Source: an uncultured cyanobacterium (lineage in GTDB: Bacteria; Cyanobacteriota; Cyanobacteriia; PCC-6307; Cyanobiaceae). Taken from it: a stretch of 64,000 nucleotides of DNA. Below, in pieces: positions 27,507 to 37,300 of this stretch; the stretch's first letter is position 1, and each line of letters starts with the position of its first letter. The translations under genes were made by a program, and so were the position numbers. Where the stretch lies: positions 1-64,000 of the forward strand of contig CAIQIA010000018.1 of assembly GCA_903871775.1 (NCBI GenBank), in the 5' to 3' direction. The notes under the pieces were generated by a model, which saw only the letters and a program-made list of their open reading frames with translations, did no database searches and was not told where the DNA came from.

Positions 27507-28703
27507 ATGAAGGCCATGATCCTGGCCGCGGGCAAGGGAACCCGTGTGCGGCCCATCACCCACACCATTCCCAAGCCGATGATTCCGATCCTGCAGAAGC
27601 CGGTGATGGAATTTCTGCTGGAGCTGCTGCGCCAGCACGGCTTCACCGAAATCATGGTGAATGTGTCCCATCTTGCCGAAGAGATCGAGAATTACTTCCG
27701 GGATGGTCAACGCTTCGGCGTCGAGATTGCCTACAGCTTCGAGGGGCGCATCGAAGACGGCGAACTGATCGGCCAGGCCCTGGGCTCAGCCGGGGGCCTC
27801 AAGAAAATTCAAGATTTTCAGCGGTTTTTTGACGACACCTTCGTCGTGCTCTGTGGTGATGGCCTGATCGACCTCAACCTCAGTGAAGCCGTGCGGCGGC
27901 ACCGCCAGTCGGGAGCCCTGGCGTCACTGGTGACCAAACGGGTGCCCCAGGAGCAGGTGAGCAGTTACGGCGTGGTGGTGACCGACGACGAGGGCCGGGT
28001 GCAGGCCTTCCAGGAGAAGCCGTCGGTGGAAGAAGCCCTGAGCAACACCATCAACACGGGCATTTACATCTTCGAGCCTGAAATCTTCGACCACATCCCC
28101 AGCGGCACCCCCTACGACATCGGCGGCGATCTGTTCCCGAAGCTGGTCGAGAACCAGCTGCCCTTCTATGCCTTCCCAATGGAGTTTGAATGGGTCGACA
28201 TCGGCAAGGTTCCTGATTATTGGCACGCCATCCGGGCCGTGCTGCAAGGGGAGGTGCGGCAGGTGACGATCCCCGGGAAGCAGGTGCATCCCGGCATCTA
28301 CACCGGCCTGAATGTGGCCGCCAACTGGGATCGCATCCACGTTGAAGGTCCGGTCTACGTGGGCGGCATGACGAAGATCGAGGATGGTGTCACGATCATC
28401 GGCCCCGCCATGATCGGTCCGAGCTGCCACATCTGCAGCGGCGCGACCATCGACAACTCGATCATCTTTGACTACTCCCGCATCGGCACCGGTGTGCGGC
28501 TGGTCGAAAAGCTGGTCTTCGGTCGCTATTGCGTCGACCGCAGCGGCGATCACATCGATGTGCAGGAGGCGGCCCTCGACTGGTTGATCACCGACGCCCG
28601 CCGCCAGGACCTCGTCAAACCCTCGGCGGAACACAAGGCTCTGGCCGAACTGCTGGGGTCTGACCTAGGCGGACACGGCCCGACTCTGCTGCAGGCCAGC
28701 TGA
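27507..28703 (+). CDS. Nucleotidyltransferase: mannose-1-P guanylyltransferase-like
   Basis: A 398-residue NDP-sugar pyrophosphorylase. The N-terminal Rossmann-type domain begins MKAMILAAGKGTRVRPITHT and includes VMEFLLELLRQHG, a CGDGLIDLNL metal-site region, AFQEKPSVEEA and NTGIYIFEPEIFD. From about 265 a left-handed beta helix with hexapeptide repeats follows (GPVYVGGMTKIEDGVTIIG). It activates a sugar 1-phosphate, most likely mannose or glucose, for polysaccharide or glycoprotein synthesis; the nucleotide cannot be fixed by eye. It may supply the exopolysaccharide island at 44-64 kb. The 3' end overlaps convergent metF by 39 bases. Confidence 0.83.
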   Translation: MKAMILAAGKGTRVRPITHTIPKPMIPILQKPVMEFLLELLRQHGFTEIMVNVSHLAEEIENYFRDGQRFGVEIAYSFEGRIEDGELIGQALGSAGGLKKIQDFQRFFDDTFVVLCGDGLIDLNLSEAVRRHRQSGALASLVTKRVPQEQVSSYGVVVTDDEGRVQAFQEKPSVEEALSNTINTGIYIFEPEIFDHIPSGTPYDIGGDLFPKLVENQLPFYAFPMEFEWVDIGKVPDYWHAIRAVLQGEVRQVTIPGKQVHPGIYTGLNVAANWDRIHVEGPVYVGGMTKIEDGVTIIGPAMIGPSCHICSGATIDNSIIFDYSRIGTGVRLVEKLVFGRYCVDRSGDHIDVQEAALDWLITDARRQDLVKPSAEHKALAELLGSDLGGHGPTLLQAS

Positions 28704-29621
28704 GGCGGCGAAGGGGAGCAGGGTCGGGGACGCCTCGACCCCGGCGGTCTCCAGCACCGCCAGCAGGCTTTCCTCGGCCTTGACCGCCATCAGGTGCACG
28801 CCGGCGGCGATGCCCCGGAACGTCTCCACCTGCTCGGCGGCGATGCGGATTCCCTCCTGCCGCGGATCCGTGGCGGCGGCCAGGCGATCGATCAGATCCT
28901 GGGGGATGGCAGCCCCGGGCACCATCCGGTTGATGAAGGCGGCGTTGCGGGCCGACTTGAGCAGAAAGACTCCGGCCAGCACAGGCAGGCCGAGGGGATC
29001 GGCGATCTCGCCGCAGAAGCGGCGCAGGGGCTCGGGATGCATGACCATCTGGGTCTGCAGGAAGCGGGCACCGGCTTCGGCCTTGCGGCGGGTGCGGCTC
29101 AGCAGCCCGCTCCAGCTCGGCGACTGGGGATCGGCGGCGGCACCGGCGAAGAGGGCGGTGGGTCCGTCGGCCAGGGGCTGACCGAGGGGGTCGATGCCGG
29201 CATTGAGCTGCTGCACCTGGCGCAGCAGCCGCACCGACTCCAGGTCGTAGACCGACCGGGCCTGGGGCTGGTCACCGGCCCGCACCGGATCGCCGGTGAG
29301 GCAGAGCACATTGGGCAGGCCAAGGGCGTGGGCCCCCAGCAGTTCGGCCTGCAGGGCGATGCGGTTGCGATCCCGGCAGGTGAGCTGCAGCACAGGCTCC
29401 AGGCCCCGGTCCTGCAGCAGCCGGCACAGGGCCAGGCTGCTCATGCGCATGACCGCCCTGCTGCCGTCGGTGACGTTGAACGCATGCACCCGGCCCCGCA
29501 GGGCCTCGGCGGCGGCGAGGGCCCGGCCCGGATCTCCCCCCCGGGGCGGCGTGATCTCGGCCGTGATGACAGGAACACCCTGCTCCAGGGCCTGCTGCAG
29601 GGTGCTGAGAGCGGATGCCAT
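28665..29621 (-). CDS. metF: Methylenetetrahydrofolate reductase family protein
   Basis: A 318-residue FAD-dependent TIM-barrel enzyme that reduces 5,10-methylene-THF to 5-methyl-THF for methionine synthesis. Visible blocks are VITAEITPPRGGDP, HAFNVTDGSRAVMRMSSL, LQLTCRDRNRIALQAELLGA and NVLCLTGDPVRAGD, then LQTQMVMHPEPLRRFC and VLAGVFLLKSARNAAFINRM. ATG 29621 gives a normal start; an ATG 21 bases upstream is less likely. It is divergent from pedR, and its 3' end overlaps the sugar nucleotidyltransferase gene. Confidence 0.9.
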   Translation of the reverse strand: MASALSTLQQALEQGVPVITAEITPPRGGDPGRALAAAEALRGRVHAFNVTDGSRAVMRMSSLALCRLLQDRGLEPVLQLTCRDRNRIALQAELLGAHALGLPNVLCLTGDPVRAGDQPQARSVYDLESVRLLRQVQQLNAGIDPLGQPLADGPTALFAGAAADPQSPSWSGLLSRTRRKAEAGARFLQTQMVMHPEPLRRFCGEIADPLGLPVLAGVFLLKSARNAAFINRMVPGAAIPQDLIDRLAAATDPRQEGIRIAAEQVETFRGIAAGVHLMAVKAEESLLAVLETAGVEASPTLLPFAASAGLQQSRAVSA

Positions 29622-29684
29622 GGAAGATCCTCGTGGCCCCATCCTCTCAGACCCCCTAAAGTTTCAGGACCCTGGCCTGGAACG

Positions 29685-29945
29685 ATGGCCCAACCCGGTT
29701 CAGGCGCCGCCGGAGTTCATCTCTCGGAACGGGAACTGGAGATCGTCGAACTGGTGGCCGCCGAGCTCACCAACCAGGAAATCGGCCTGCGGCTCTCGAT
29801 CAGCAAGCGCACCGTCGACAACCACATCAGCAACATCCTCACCAAGACCGGTGCCCGCAACCGCGTGGCCCTCGTCAACTGGGCCCTGGACCAGGGGCGC
29901 ATCTGCCGCGACGGGTTCAACTGCTGCCATCTGCCGCGCGGCTGA
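29685..29945 (+). CDS. pedR: Small LuxR-type regulator (PedR-like)
   Basis: An 86-residue protein that is almost only a LuxR/FixJ helix-turn-helix (HLSERELEIVELVAAELTNQ, then ISKRTVDNHISNILTKTGAR), with no receiver domain. This matches PedR (Ssl0564 in Synechocystis), which senses photosynthetic electron transport through thioredoxin-dependent disulfides. Cys residues in the tail (CRDGFNCC) could do that. It is divergent from metF, and the 3' end overlaps convergent phrA by 29 bases. Confidence 0.87.
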   Translation: MAQPGSGAAGVHLSERELEIVELVAAELTNQEIGLRLSISKRTVDNHISNILTKTGARNRVALVNWALDQGRICRDGFNCCHLPRG

Positions 29946-31353
29946 GGGTGGCGTACATCGCCTTGAACCGGGCCTGCTGCTGCCGATGGTCCACGATCGG
30001 GGCGGGATAGCCGGGCCGCTCGAGCGGGGCGATCGCGCCGCTGAGCAGGTCCGCGGTGGCCACATGCCGCAGCTCGGGGAGCCAGCGGCGGATGTAGACC
30101 CCATCAGGATCGAAACGGGCCGCCTGGGTGGCGGGGTTGAAGATGCGCAGGGGCCGCGGATCCATCCCGCTGCTGGCGCTCCACTGCCAGCCGCCGTTGT
30201 TGGCGGCCTGGTCGCCGTCGATCTCATGGGCCATGAAGAAGGCTTCGCCGCAGCGCCAGTCGATGATCAGATCCTTGACCAGGTAAGAGGCCACCACCAT
30301 CCGGCAGCGGTTGTGCATCCAGCCGGTCTCGATGAGCTGGCGCAGGGCCGCATCGACGATGGGCACGCCGGTGCGGGCCTGCTGCCAGGCCTCAAGCCGG
30401 TCGGGATCGTTCTCCCACGGGAAATGGCGCCAGAGGGGGCGGTAGGGGCCATCCGCCAGTTCCGGAAAATGGAACAGCGCCTGCTGGTAGAACTCGCGCC
30501 AGGCCAGTTCCTGGCGCCAGACGGTCACGGAGCGCTCCTCTTCTTCGCTGCGGCAGTCGGCGAGCGCCTCGCTGCTGGCCGCCCAGGCGGTGCGGGGGCC
30601 GAGGGTGCCGATCCGCAACGCCGCGCTCAGCCCGGAGGTGCCAGGCTCCGCCGGCAGGTTGCGGCAGTCGTCGTAGCGCCGCAACGGACCTGCGGCGAAG
30701 GCCTGCAGCTGGTCCAGGGCCGCCGCCTCACCCGGCAGGGCCAGGGGCTCGTCGCCGGCGTTCCAGGGCTCCCGGGGCGGTGCCGCGACCAGGGGCAGGG
30801 CCCCGAGGGCCAGCTCCCAGCCGTCGGGCAGGTCGTGCAGATCGGTGGGGGCCGGCACCGGATCGGCCTTGGGCTGACGCTCCCAGGCCCGCCAGTAGGG
30901 GCCGTAGACCCGGTAGGGGGCCGCCGCGCCGGTGAGCAGCTGTTCGGGGGGCACCAGCAGCTGATCCCAGTCGGCCGCCACCTGCAGACCCTGCCGCTGC
31001 AGCGCCTCGGCCAGCCGCCGGTCGCGCTGGCGCACCAGGGGCTCCACATCGCGGTTCCAGGCGACCCCCCTGGCCCCGAGGGCCAGGGCCAGGGCCGGCA
31101 ACAGGACCTCGGGGTCGCCCTCGAGCAGCAGCAGGCGGCTGCCGGCCTGCCGCCAGCGCTGCTGCAGCTCCCGCAGGCTCTCGCCCTGGAACCAGCGGCG
31201 GGACGGCGCCATGGTGGCCGCCTGCAGGTCCGCGGGATCGAGCACGGCGACCCCCGTGAGGGCGGGGGTGACGGCCGCCATCGCATGGAGACCGAGGTTG
31301 TCGGCCAGCCGCAGATCACGGCGGTGCCAGAACAGCCAGCGGGGGGCCACCAT
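29917..31353 (-). CDS. phrA: Deoxyribodipyrimidine photolyase (class I)
   Basis: A 478-residue DNA photolyase that splits UV-induced cyclobutane dimers using FADH- and an antenna pigment. The N-terminal antenna domain starts WLFWHRRDLRLADNLGLHAM. The FAD domain has WRQELAWREFYQQALFHFPE, TGVPIVDAALRQLIETGWMH and the electron-transfer region NNGGWQWSASSGMDPRPLRI. Length and order are standard. It is the distal gene of folK-nudix-phrA on the minus strand. Confidence 0.93.
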   Translation of the reverse strand: MVAPRWLFWHRRDLRLADNLGLHAMAAVTPALTGVAVLDPADLQAATMAPSRRWFQGESLRELQQRWRQAGSRLLLLEGDPEVLLPALALALGARGVAWNRDVEPLVRQRDRRLAEALQRQGLQVAADWDQLLVPPEQLLTGAAAPYRVYGPYWRAWERQPKADPVPAPTDLHDLPDGWELALGALPLVAAPPREPWNAGDEPLALPGEAAALDQLQAFAAGPLRRYDDCRNLPAEPGTSGLSAALRIGTLGPRTAWAASSEALADCRSEEEERSVTVWRQELAWREFYQQALFHFPELADGPYRPLWRHFPWENDPDRLEAWQQARTGVPIVDAALRQLIETGWMHNRCRMVVASYLVKDLIIDWRCGEAFFMAHEIDGDQAANNGGWQWSASSGMDPRPLRIFNPATQAARFDPDGVYIRRWLPELRHVATADLLSGAIAPLERPGYPAPIVDHRQQQARFKAMYATLSRAADGSS

Positions 31354-31359
31354 CGCCGT

Positions 31360-31923
31360 TCAGCCCAGCTGCAGCAGCTGCCGCGCCCGGAACCAGGCGG
31401 TGACCGTCTTGCCGTCGAGGGGTTCCTCACCGCTGGCGAGGCGCCGGTCAAGCTCCGCCGGGCTGAGGGTCAGCACCTCGATGTCCTCGTCGTGGTCGCC
31501 CTGCACCGGAGCCGGCAACGGCTCCAGCTCGCGGGCCATGAAGAGATGGATCACCTCATCCGAATAGCCGGGACAGGGCAGCAGCAGGCCCAGGTCATCC
31601 CAGCGGCTGGCGCGGTAACCGGCCTCCTCCTGCAGTTCCCGCTCCATGGCGGCCTGGGGGGGTTCGCCGGGCTCCAGGGTGCCGGCGGGAAACTCAAGGA
31701 TGCGCCGCTGAACGGCGAAGCGGTACTGGCGCAGGATCACCACCCTGCCATCGGGCAGCAGCGGCACAGCCAGGGAGGCGCCGGGATGGCGGATGCAGCC
31801 ATAGGTGCCCTCCACGCCCACGGGCAACCGCAGCCGCTGGATCTCCATCCGCAGCTTGCGCACCGACAGGGTGGCCACCACATCAAGCAGATGTGCGGGC
31901 TCAGGTGCTGGAAGCTCGGCCAC
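31360..31923 (-). CDS. NUDIX hydrolase (ADP-ribose pyrophosphatase-like)
   Basis: A 187-residue NUDIX enzyme. The NUDIX box GTLEPGEPPQAAMERELQEE with AGY following fits GX5EX7REUXEEXGU exactly. VVILRQYRFAVQRRILEFPAG ahead of it and the IHLFMARELEPL strand suggest an ADP-ribose or nucleotide-sugar pyrophosphatase; the substrate is not certain. It lies between folK (23 bases) and phrA (6 bases), so co-transcription is likely. Confidence 0.88.
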   Translation of the reverse strand: MAELPAPEPAHLLDVVATLSVRKLRMEIQRLRLPVGVEGTYGCIRHPGASLAVPLLPDGRVVILRQYRFAVQRRILEFPAGTLEPGEPPQAAMERELQEEAGYRASRWDDLGLLLPCPGYSDEVIHLFMARELEPLPAPVQGDHDEDIEVLTLSPAELDRRLASGEEPLDGKTVTAWFRARQLLQLG

Positions 31924-31946
31924 GGGACCCCATCAGCGCCAGAACA

Positions 31947-32495
31947 TTAGAGGCCCGGCCAGCCGGGGGGAGGGGGCAGGCGTTCGGGGGGTGGGTCCGG
32001 CAACCGGGGGAGCAGGGCCGCCAGCAGATCGGCCACGCAGCGGCCGGGGCCGGGGCCCGGCTGACCGGGGGGCACCAGCTGCGGATCCAAGGCCGCCAGC
32101 GGCGCCAGCACGAAGCTGCGCTCCAGCAGCCTGGGGTGCGGCAGCACCAGCTGCGGACTGTGGCGCCGCTGGGACCCGTGCCAGAGCAGATCGAGGTCGA
32201 GGGTGCGGGGCCCCCAGGGCTGCAGCCGTTCGCGGCCGGCGGCGGCCTCCAGGACCTGCAGCGCCGCAAGCAGCTCCTCGGGGGTGAGGGTCGTGGCCAG
32301 CAGCACCACGGCATTGCAATAGGGCGGCTGGCCGGGCGGTCCGCCCACCGGCGCCGTTCGGTACAGCGGTGAGCAGCGGAACGAGGCCGGCAGGGCCAGC
32401 TGCGCCAGGGCCCGGGCGGCGGTGACCAGCCGCCCGGGCAGGGGCGGCAGGTTGCCCCCGAGGGCCACCGCCACAGACCAGGAGGGCAGGATCAT
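31947..32495 (-). CDS. folK: HPPK, 2-amino-4-hydroxy-6-hydroxymethyldihydropteridine pyrophosphokinase
   Basis: A 182-residue folate-pathway enzyme that transfers pyrophosphate from ATP to 6-hydroxymethyl-dihydropterin. It has N-terminal VAVALGGNLPPLPGRL, SPLYRTAPVGGPPGQPPYCN and the signature PWGPRTLDLDLLWHG with the metal-binding Asp pair, then LPHPRLLERSFVLAPLAAL. The C-terminus is Pro-rich. It is first in folK-nudix-phrA and divergent from the epimerase gene, 80 bases apart. Confidence 0.92.
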   Translation of the reverse strand: MILPSWSVAVALGGNLPPLPGRLVTAARALAQLALPASFRCSPLYRTAPVGGPPGQPPYCNAVVLLATTLTPEELLAALQVLEAAAGRERLQPWGPRTLDLDLLWHGSQRRHSPQLVLPHPRLLERSFVLAPLAALDPQLVPPGQPGPGPGRCVADLLAALLPRLPDPPPERLPPPPGWPGL

Positions 32496-32575
32496 GCTGG
32501 TAGGGTCGTCGGTTGACCGTCGGGGCTGGTTCGCTGGTCCACCGTCGGCCTGCGGCCCCGGGGCACCGACGCCAG

Positions 32576-33583
<1,008 letters not shown>

Positions 33584-33635
33584 GCACCAGGTCTGAGGCG
33601 GGGGTTGCCCTAGGGTCCCAGTCCCCGGTGTTCCG

Positions 33636-35651
33636 ATGGTCGTGAGCAGCGCCACCCGCGCCGCAACCCCGCGGGCCTTCCCCCTGGCCGCCGTCAGCGG
33701 CCATCCGCTGCTGAAGCTGGCCCTGCTGCTGGCGGCGATCGACCCCGCCATCGGCGGCGTCGTCATCGCGGGGGGGCGCGGCACCGGCAAATCGGTGCTG
33801 GCCCGCGGCCTGCATGCCCTGCTGCCGGCTATCGAAGTGCTTGAGGGGAGCCTCAACGGTGAACCCGATGGATCGGGCCCCACCCGCATCATCCCCGCCC
33901 CGTTCGTGCAGGTGCCCCTGGGGGTGACCGAAGACCGGCTGCTGGGTTCGGTGGACGTGACCCGCTCCCTGGCCGAGGGGCGCACGGTGTTCCAGCCCGG
34001 CCTGCTGGCCGAGGCCCACCGGGGGGTGCTCTATGTCGACGAGCTGAATCTCCTCGATCCGGGGGCCCTCACCCTGCTGCTGGCCGCCGTGGGGGCCGGA
34101 GAGAACCGCGTCGAGCGGGAGGGCCTGAGCGTCAGCCATCCCTGCCGACCGCTGCTGCTGGCCACCTACAACCCCGAGGAGGGCCCCCTGCGGGATGCGG
34201 TGCTCGACCGCTTCGCCATCGCCCTCTCGGCCGACCGTCCCCTGGCCCTCGAGGAACGGGTGGGCATCGCCGATGCCGCCCTGGCCTACGCCCAGGACAG
34301 CGGCGCCTTCCTGGGCCGCTGGCAGGAGGAGACCGACGCCCTGGCCACCCAGCTGCTGCTCGCCCGCCAATGGCTGCCGGATGTGGTGATCAGCGCCGGA
34401 CAGATCGCCTACCTGGTGCAGGAGGCCCTGCGGGGCGGCGTGGAAGGTCACCGGGCCGAGCTCTACGCCCTGCGGGTGGCCCGGGCCCATGCCGCCCTCC
34501 AGGGCCGGGACCGGGTCGAGGCCGAAGACCTGCAGCTCGCCGTGCGGCTGGTGATCGCCCCGCGGGCCAGCCTTGAGCCGCCGCCGGAGTCGGCGCCACC
34601 GCCGCCGCCGCCGCCACCGCCCCCGGCGGAAGGACCCGAGGCCCAGGAGGACGACCGCCCGGAGGACGAAGACGAGCAGACCGACGAGAGCGACGACCAG
34701 GACGACAGGCAGGAGGAGGAGGAGCCCCCCGAGGAGGACGGCAGCGACGATCCGCCCTCGGTGCCCCAGGAGTTTCTGCTGGATCCGGACGCGACGGCCG
34801 TGGATCCGGAGCTGCTGCGTTTCCAGGGCAGCCGCCGCCGGGCCGCCCGCAGCGGCTCCCGCGGCCTGGTGCTCTCGGACACCCGCGGCCGCTACGTGCG
34901 GCCCGTGCTGCCCCGGGGGCCCGTGCGCCGCATCGCGGTGGACGCGACCCTGCGGGCCGCCGCCCCGTATCAGCGCAGCCGCCGTGAGCGCCAGCCCGAT
35001 CGGCTGGTGGTGGTCGAAGACAGCGACCTGCGGGCCAAACAGCTGCAGCGCAAGGCCGGTGCCCTGGTCATCTTCCTGGTGGACGCCAGCGGCTCGATGG
35101 CCCTGAACCGCATGCAGAGCGCCAAGGGGGCCGTGCTGCGCCTGCTCACCCAGGCCTACGAGAACCGCGACGAGGTCGCGCTGATTCCCTTCCGGGGCGA
35201 ACAGGCCGAGGTGCTGCTGCCCCCCACCCGCTCGATCACGGCCGCCCGGCGGCGGCTCGAGACGATGCCCTGCGGCGGCGGCTCCCCCCTCGCCCATGGC
35301 CTGAGCCAGGCGGCCCGCGTCGGGGTCAACGCCCTGCAGAGCGGCGATCTCTCCCAGGTGGTGGTGGTGGCGATCACCGACGGCCGCGGCAATGTGCCCC
35401 TGGCCCGCTCCCTGGGCCAGCCGCCTGTTGAAGGCGAGGCGGCACCGGATCTGCGGGCCGAACTGCGCGATGTGGCCGGCCGCTACCGGCAGCTGGGGCT
35501 CGACCTGCTCGTGATCGACACCGAGCGCCAGTTCATCGGCAGCGGCATGGGGCGCGACCTGGCCGAAGCCGCGGGGGGCCGCTACGTCGCCCTGCCCAGG
35601 GCCAGCGACCAGGCCATCGCCGCCATCGCCCTCGAAGCCCTCAACCGCTGA
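33636..35651 (+). CDS. chlD: Magnesium chelatase subunit D
   Basis: A 671-residue subunit that, with ChlI and ChlH, inserts Mg into protoporphyrin IX for chlorophyll. It has an AAA+ N-terminal domain ([34 protein letters not shown]), a Pro run and acidic linker (about 316-368), and a C-terminal integrin-I/vWA domain with MIDAS motif DASGSMA and [14 protein letters not shown]. The poly-Pro/Asp-Glu linker is a family hallmark. ATG 33636 is followed by the usual [20 protein letters not shown]. It is convergent with the NeuD-type gene across 30 bases. Confidence 0.96.
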   Translation: MVVSSATRAATPRAFPLAAVSGHPLLKLALLLAAIDPAIGGVVIAGGRGTGKSVLARGLHALLPAIEVLEGSLNGEPDGSGPTRIIPAPFVQVPLGVTEDRLLGSVDVTRSLAEGRTVFQPGLLAEAHRGVLYVDELNLLDPGALTLLLAAVGAGENRVEREGLSVSHPCRPLLLATYNPEEGPLRDAVLDRFAIALSADRPLALEERVGIADAALAYAQDSGAFLGRWQEETDALATQLLLARQWLPDVVISAGQIAYLVQEALRGGVEGHRAELYALRVARAHAALQGRDRVEAEDLQLAVRLVIAPRASLEPPPESAPPPPPPPPPPAEGPEAQEDDRPEDEDEQTDESDDQDDRQEEEEPPEEDGSDDPPSVPQEFLLDPDATAVDPELLRFQGSRRRAARSGSRGLVLSDTRGRYVRPVLPRGPVRRIAVDATLRAAAPYQRSRRERQPDRLVVVEDSDLRAKQLQRKAGALVIFLVDASGSMALNRMQSAKGAVLRLLTQAYENRDEVALIPFRGEQAEVLLPPTRSITAARRRLETMPCGGGSPLAHGLSQAARVGVNALQSGDLSQVVVVAITDGRGNVPLARSLGQPPVEGEAAPDLRAELRDVAGRYRQLGLDLLVIDTERQFIGSGMGRDLAEAAGGRYVALPRASDQAIAAIALEALNR

Positions 35652-35681
35652 CGACCGGCCGGCGGAGGTCAGCGGCGCAGG

Positions 35682-36326
35682 TCAGAGGTAGGGGTCACCG
35701 CGGCGGCGCCGGCGCACAACCCGGGCCGGCGTTCCATAGGCGACGCAGCCGTCGGGCAGGTCGTGCAGCACCAGGGCCGCGGCCCCCACCACCACATCGG
35801 CACCGATGCGGATCCCATGCACGACCCGGGCCCCCAGGCAGATGGCACTCCCCTCGCCCACCTCTACGCCACCACCCAGGCAGGCCGCGGGCCCGAGGGA
35901 CGCGAAATCCCCCAGCCGTCCGTCGTGGTCGAGGCTGGCGCCGCTGTTGATGATCGCCCCGCGACCCACCCGGGATCCTGGGCCCACCAGGGCTCCGGCC
36001 ATCACCACCGTGCCGGCCCCCAGCTGGGCCGCCGGCGACACCACCGCCGCCGGGTGCACCAGGCTGCTGGCCCGGGCCCCGGGGTGGGCCGCCCGGAAGG
36101 CCGCATCGCCGGCGGCACGGCGGGCGTTGTCGCCGATCGCGATCACGTACGGCCCATGCCAGTCGTCAGGGGGCAGGGGCTGCCAGGGGTGACCCAGCCG
36201 GCGGGTCGGCTCGGGCAGCTCGGCCGCGCAGAGCAGGAGCTGCCCGAAGCCCAGGGCCGTGGCGATGTCGGCCACCACCCGGGCCTGGCCGCCGGCCCCG
36301 ACGATCAGCAGGGGCTCAGCGCTCAC
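35682..36326 (-). CDS. NeuD/PglD-type sugar O/N-acetyltransferase
   Basis: A 214-residue protein with an N-terminal nucleotide-sugar-binding fold (LLIVGAGGQARVVADIATAL) and a C-terminal left-handed beta helix (HPAAVVSPAAQLGAGTVVMA, INSGASLDHDGRLGDFASLG). The His of SLDHD is the catalytic base in PglD/NeuD. Such enzymes acetylate UDP-4-amino sugars or sialic-acid precursors. No ATG fits; GTG 36326 gives the family start and overlaps the mlaD stop by 11 bases. Its likely substrate pathway (dehydratase and aminotransferase) is encoded at 51-55 kb; that link is inference. Confidence 0.83.
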   Translation of the reverse strand: MSAEPLLIVGAGGQARVVADIATALGFGQLLLCAAELPEPTRRLGHPWQPLPPDDWHGPYVIAIGDNARRAAGDAAFRAAHPGARASSLVHPAAVVSPAAQLGAGTVVMAGALVGPGSRVGRGAIINSGASLDHDGRLGDFASLGPAACLGGGVEVGEGSAICLGARVVHGIRIGADVVVGAAALVLHDLPDGCVAYGTPARVVRRRRRGDPYL

Positions 36327-37293
36327 CCGACCCGTTCCCGGCCGGAGCGGGGGACGGCCTGATCTCGGGGTAGAGCTCATCGAAGAACTTTCCGAGGCCG
36401 AGGGTGACGCTGCGCAGGCCGCCGACGAAGACCGGATCACCGCTCAGTTTCTGCACATCGCCGCCGATGGCGTCGATGCGACGGGTGAGCTGTTCGGCGT
36501 TGCTGAGGGTGGTGCGCAGCTCGGCGATGGTCTTCGGGTTGTCGAAGGCGGCGGTGATGTTGCGCACGTGCTGGCTGGCGGCCCGGGCATTGACCATGGC
36601 CGCATTCGCCTCATCGGTGGCCCGCCGCAGGTTGGCCAGCACCGGTTGCGCCTGCTGCACGGCACCGCGCAGGTCATGGACCAGCGCGTCACCACCGTCC
36701 AGCACCTTGTCCGCCCGCCGGGCGGTGCCGGCGAAGGCCCGCGAGGTGGTGGTGACGGCGGTGGTGGTGTCGCTGACCTTGCCCACCAGGTTCTGCTGCC
36801 GGGCCTTGCTGAGCAGATCTTCGACCTGGCCCATCACCGACGACAGCGATGGACTGGCCACCCCCTGCACCAGTCCACCGGCGCAGACCTGACGGACCGG
36901 ATCGCAGCGCTTGTCGAGGGGGGCCACCAGGCCGTCGAGGCGGGCGGGGCCCTCACTGATCAGGGAGATCTCGGGATCCCCGCCCAGCAGGGAGCCGCTG
37001 CGGACCTGGGCCACGATCGGCCGGGGCAGCCGCAGCTGTTCCTCAAGGATCTGCACGTCGACGCGCACACCGGTGGGGTCAGCCCGCACCTGCCGCACGG
37101 CACCCACCACGACGCCACGGAAACTGACGCTGCTCTGGGGCGACAGGCCGGCGGCATCGTCGAAGCGCAGGCGGAAGGACCAGCTGCGCTGGCCGAAGAT
37201 GGAGCCGCTGACCCAGAACCAGAGGCCGATGCCGCCGGCGAGGGCCGTCAGCAGGGTGAATCCGATGGTGGCTTCGCGAAGGCTGCGGCGCAT
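36316..37293 (-). CDS. MlaD/Ycf22-type lipid-transport substrate-binding protein
   Basis: A 325-residue protein with one N-terminal helix (about 10-30) and an MCE domain (FRLRFDDAAGLSPQSSVSFR, then GVVVGAVRQVRADPTGVRVD), followed by a long helical C-terminus rich in Ala/Thr/Asn that could form a coiled-coil tunnel. Ycf22/MlaD proteins carry lipids between membranes; plastid TGD2 is the relative. The ATPase partner is 7 bases upstream. The permease (MlaE/TGD1) is not in the window. Confidence 0.87.
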   Translation of the reverse strand: MRRSLREATIGFTLLTALAGGIGLWFWVSGSIFGQRSWSFRLRFDDAAGLSPQSSVSFRGVVVGAVRQVRADPTGVRVDVQILEEQLRLPRPIVAQVRSGSLLGGDPEISLISEGPARLDGLVAPLDKRCDPVRQVCAGGLVQGVASPSLSSVMGQVEDLLSKARQQNLVGKVSDTTTAVTTTSRAFAGTARRADKVLDGGDALVHDLRGAVQQAQPVLANLRRATDEANAAMVNARAASQHVRNITAAFDNPKTIAELRTTLSNAEQLTRRIDAIGGDVQKLSGDPVFVGGLRSVTLGLGKFFDELYPEIRPSPAPAGNGSGER

Positions 37294-37300
37294 CGGCGGC

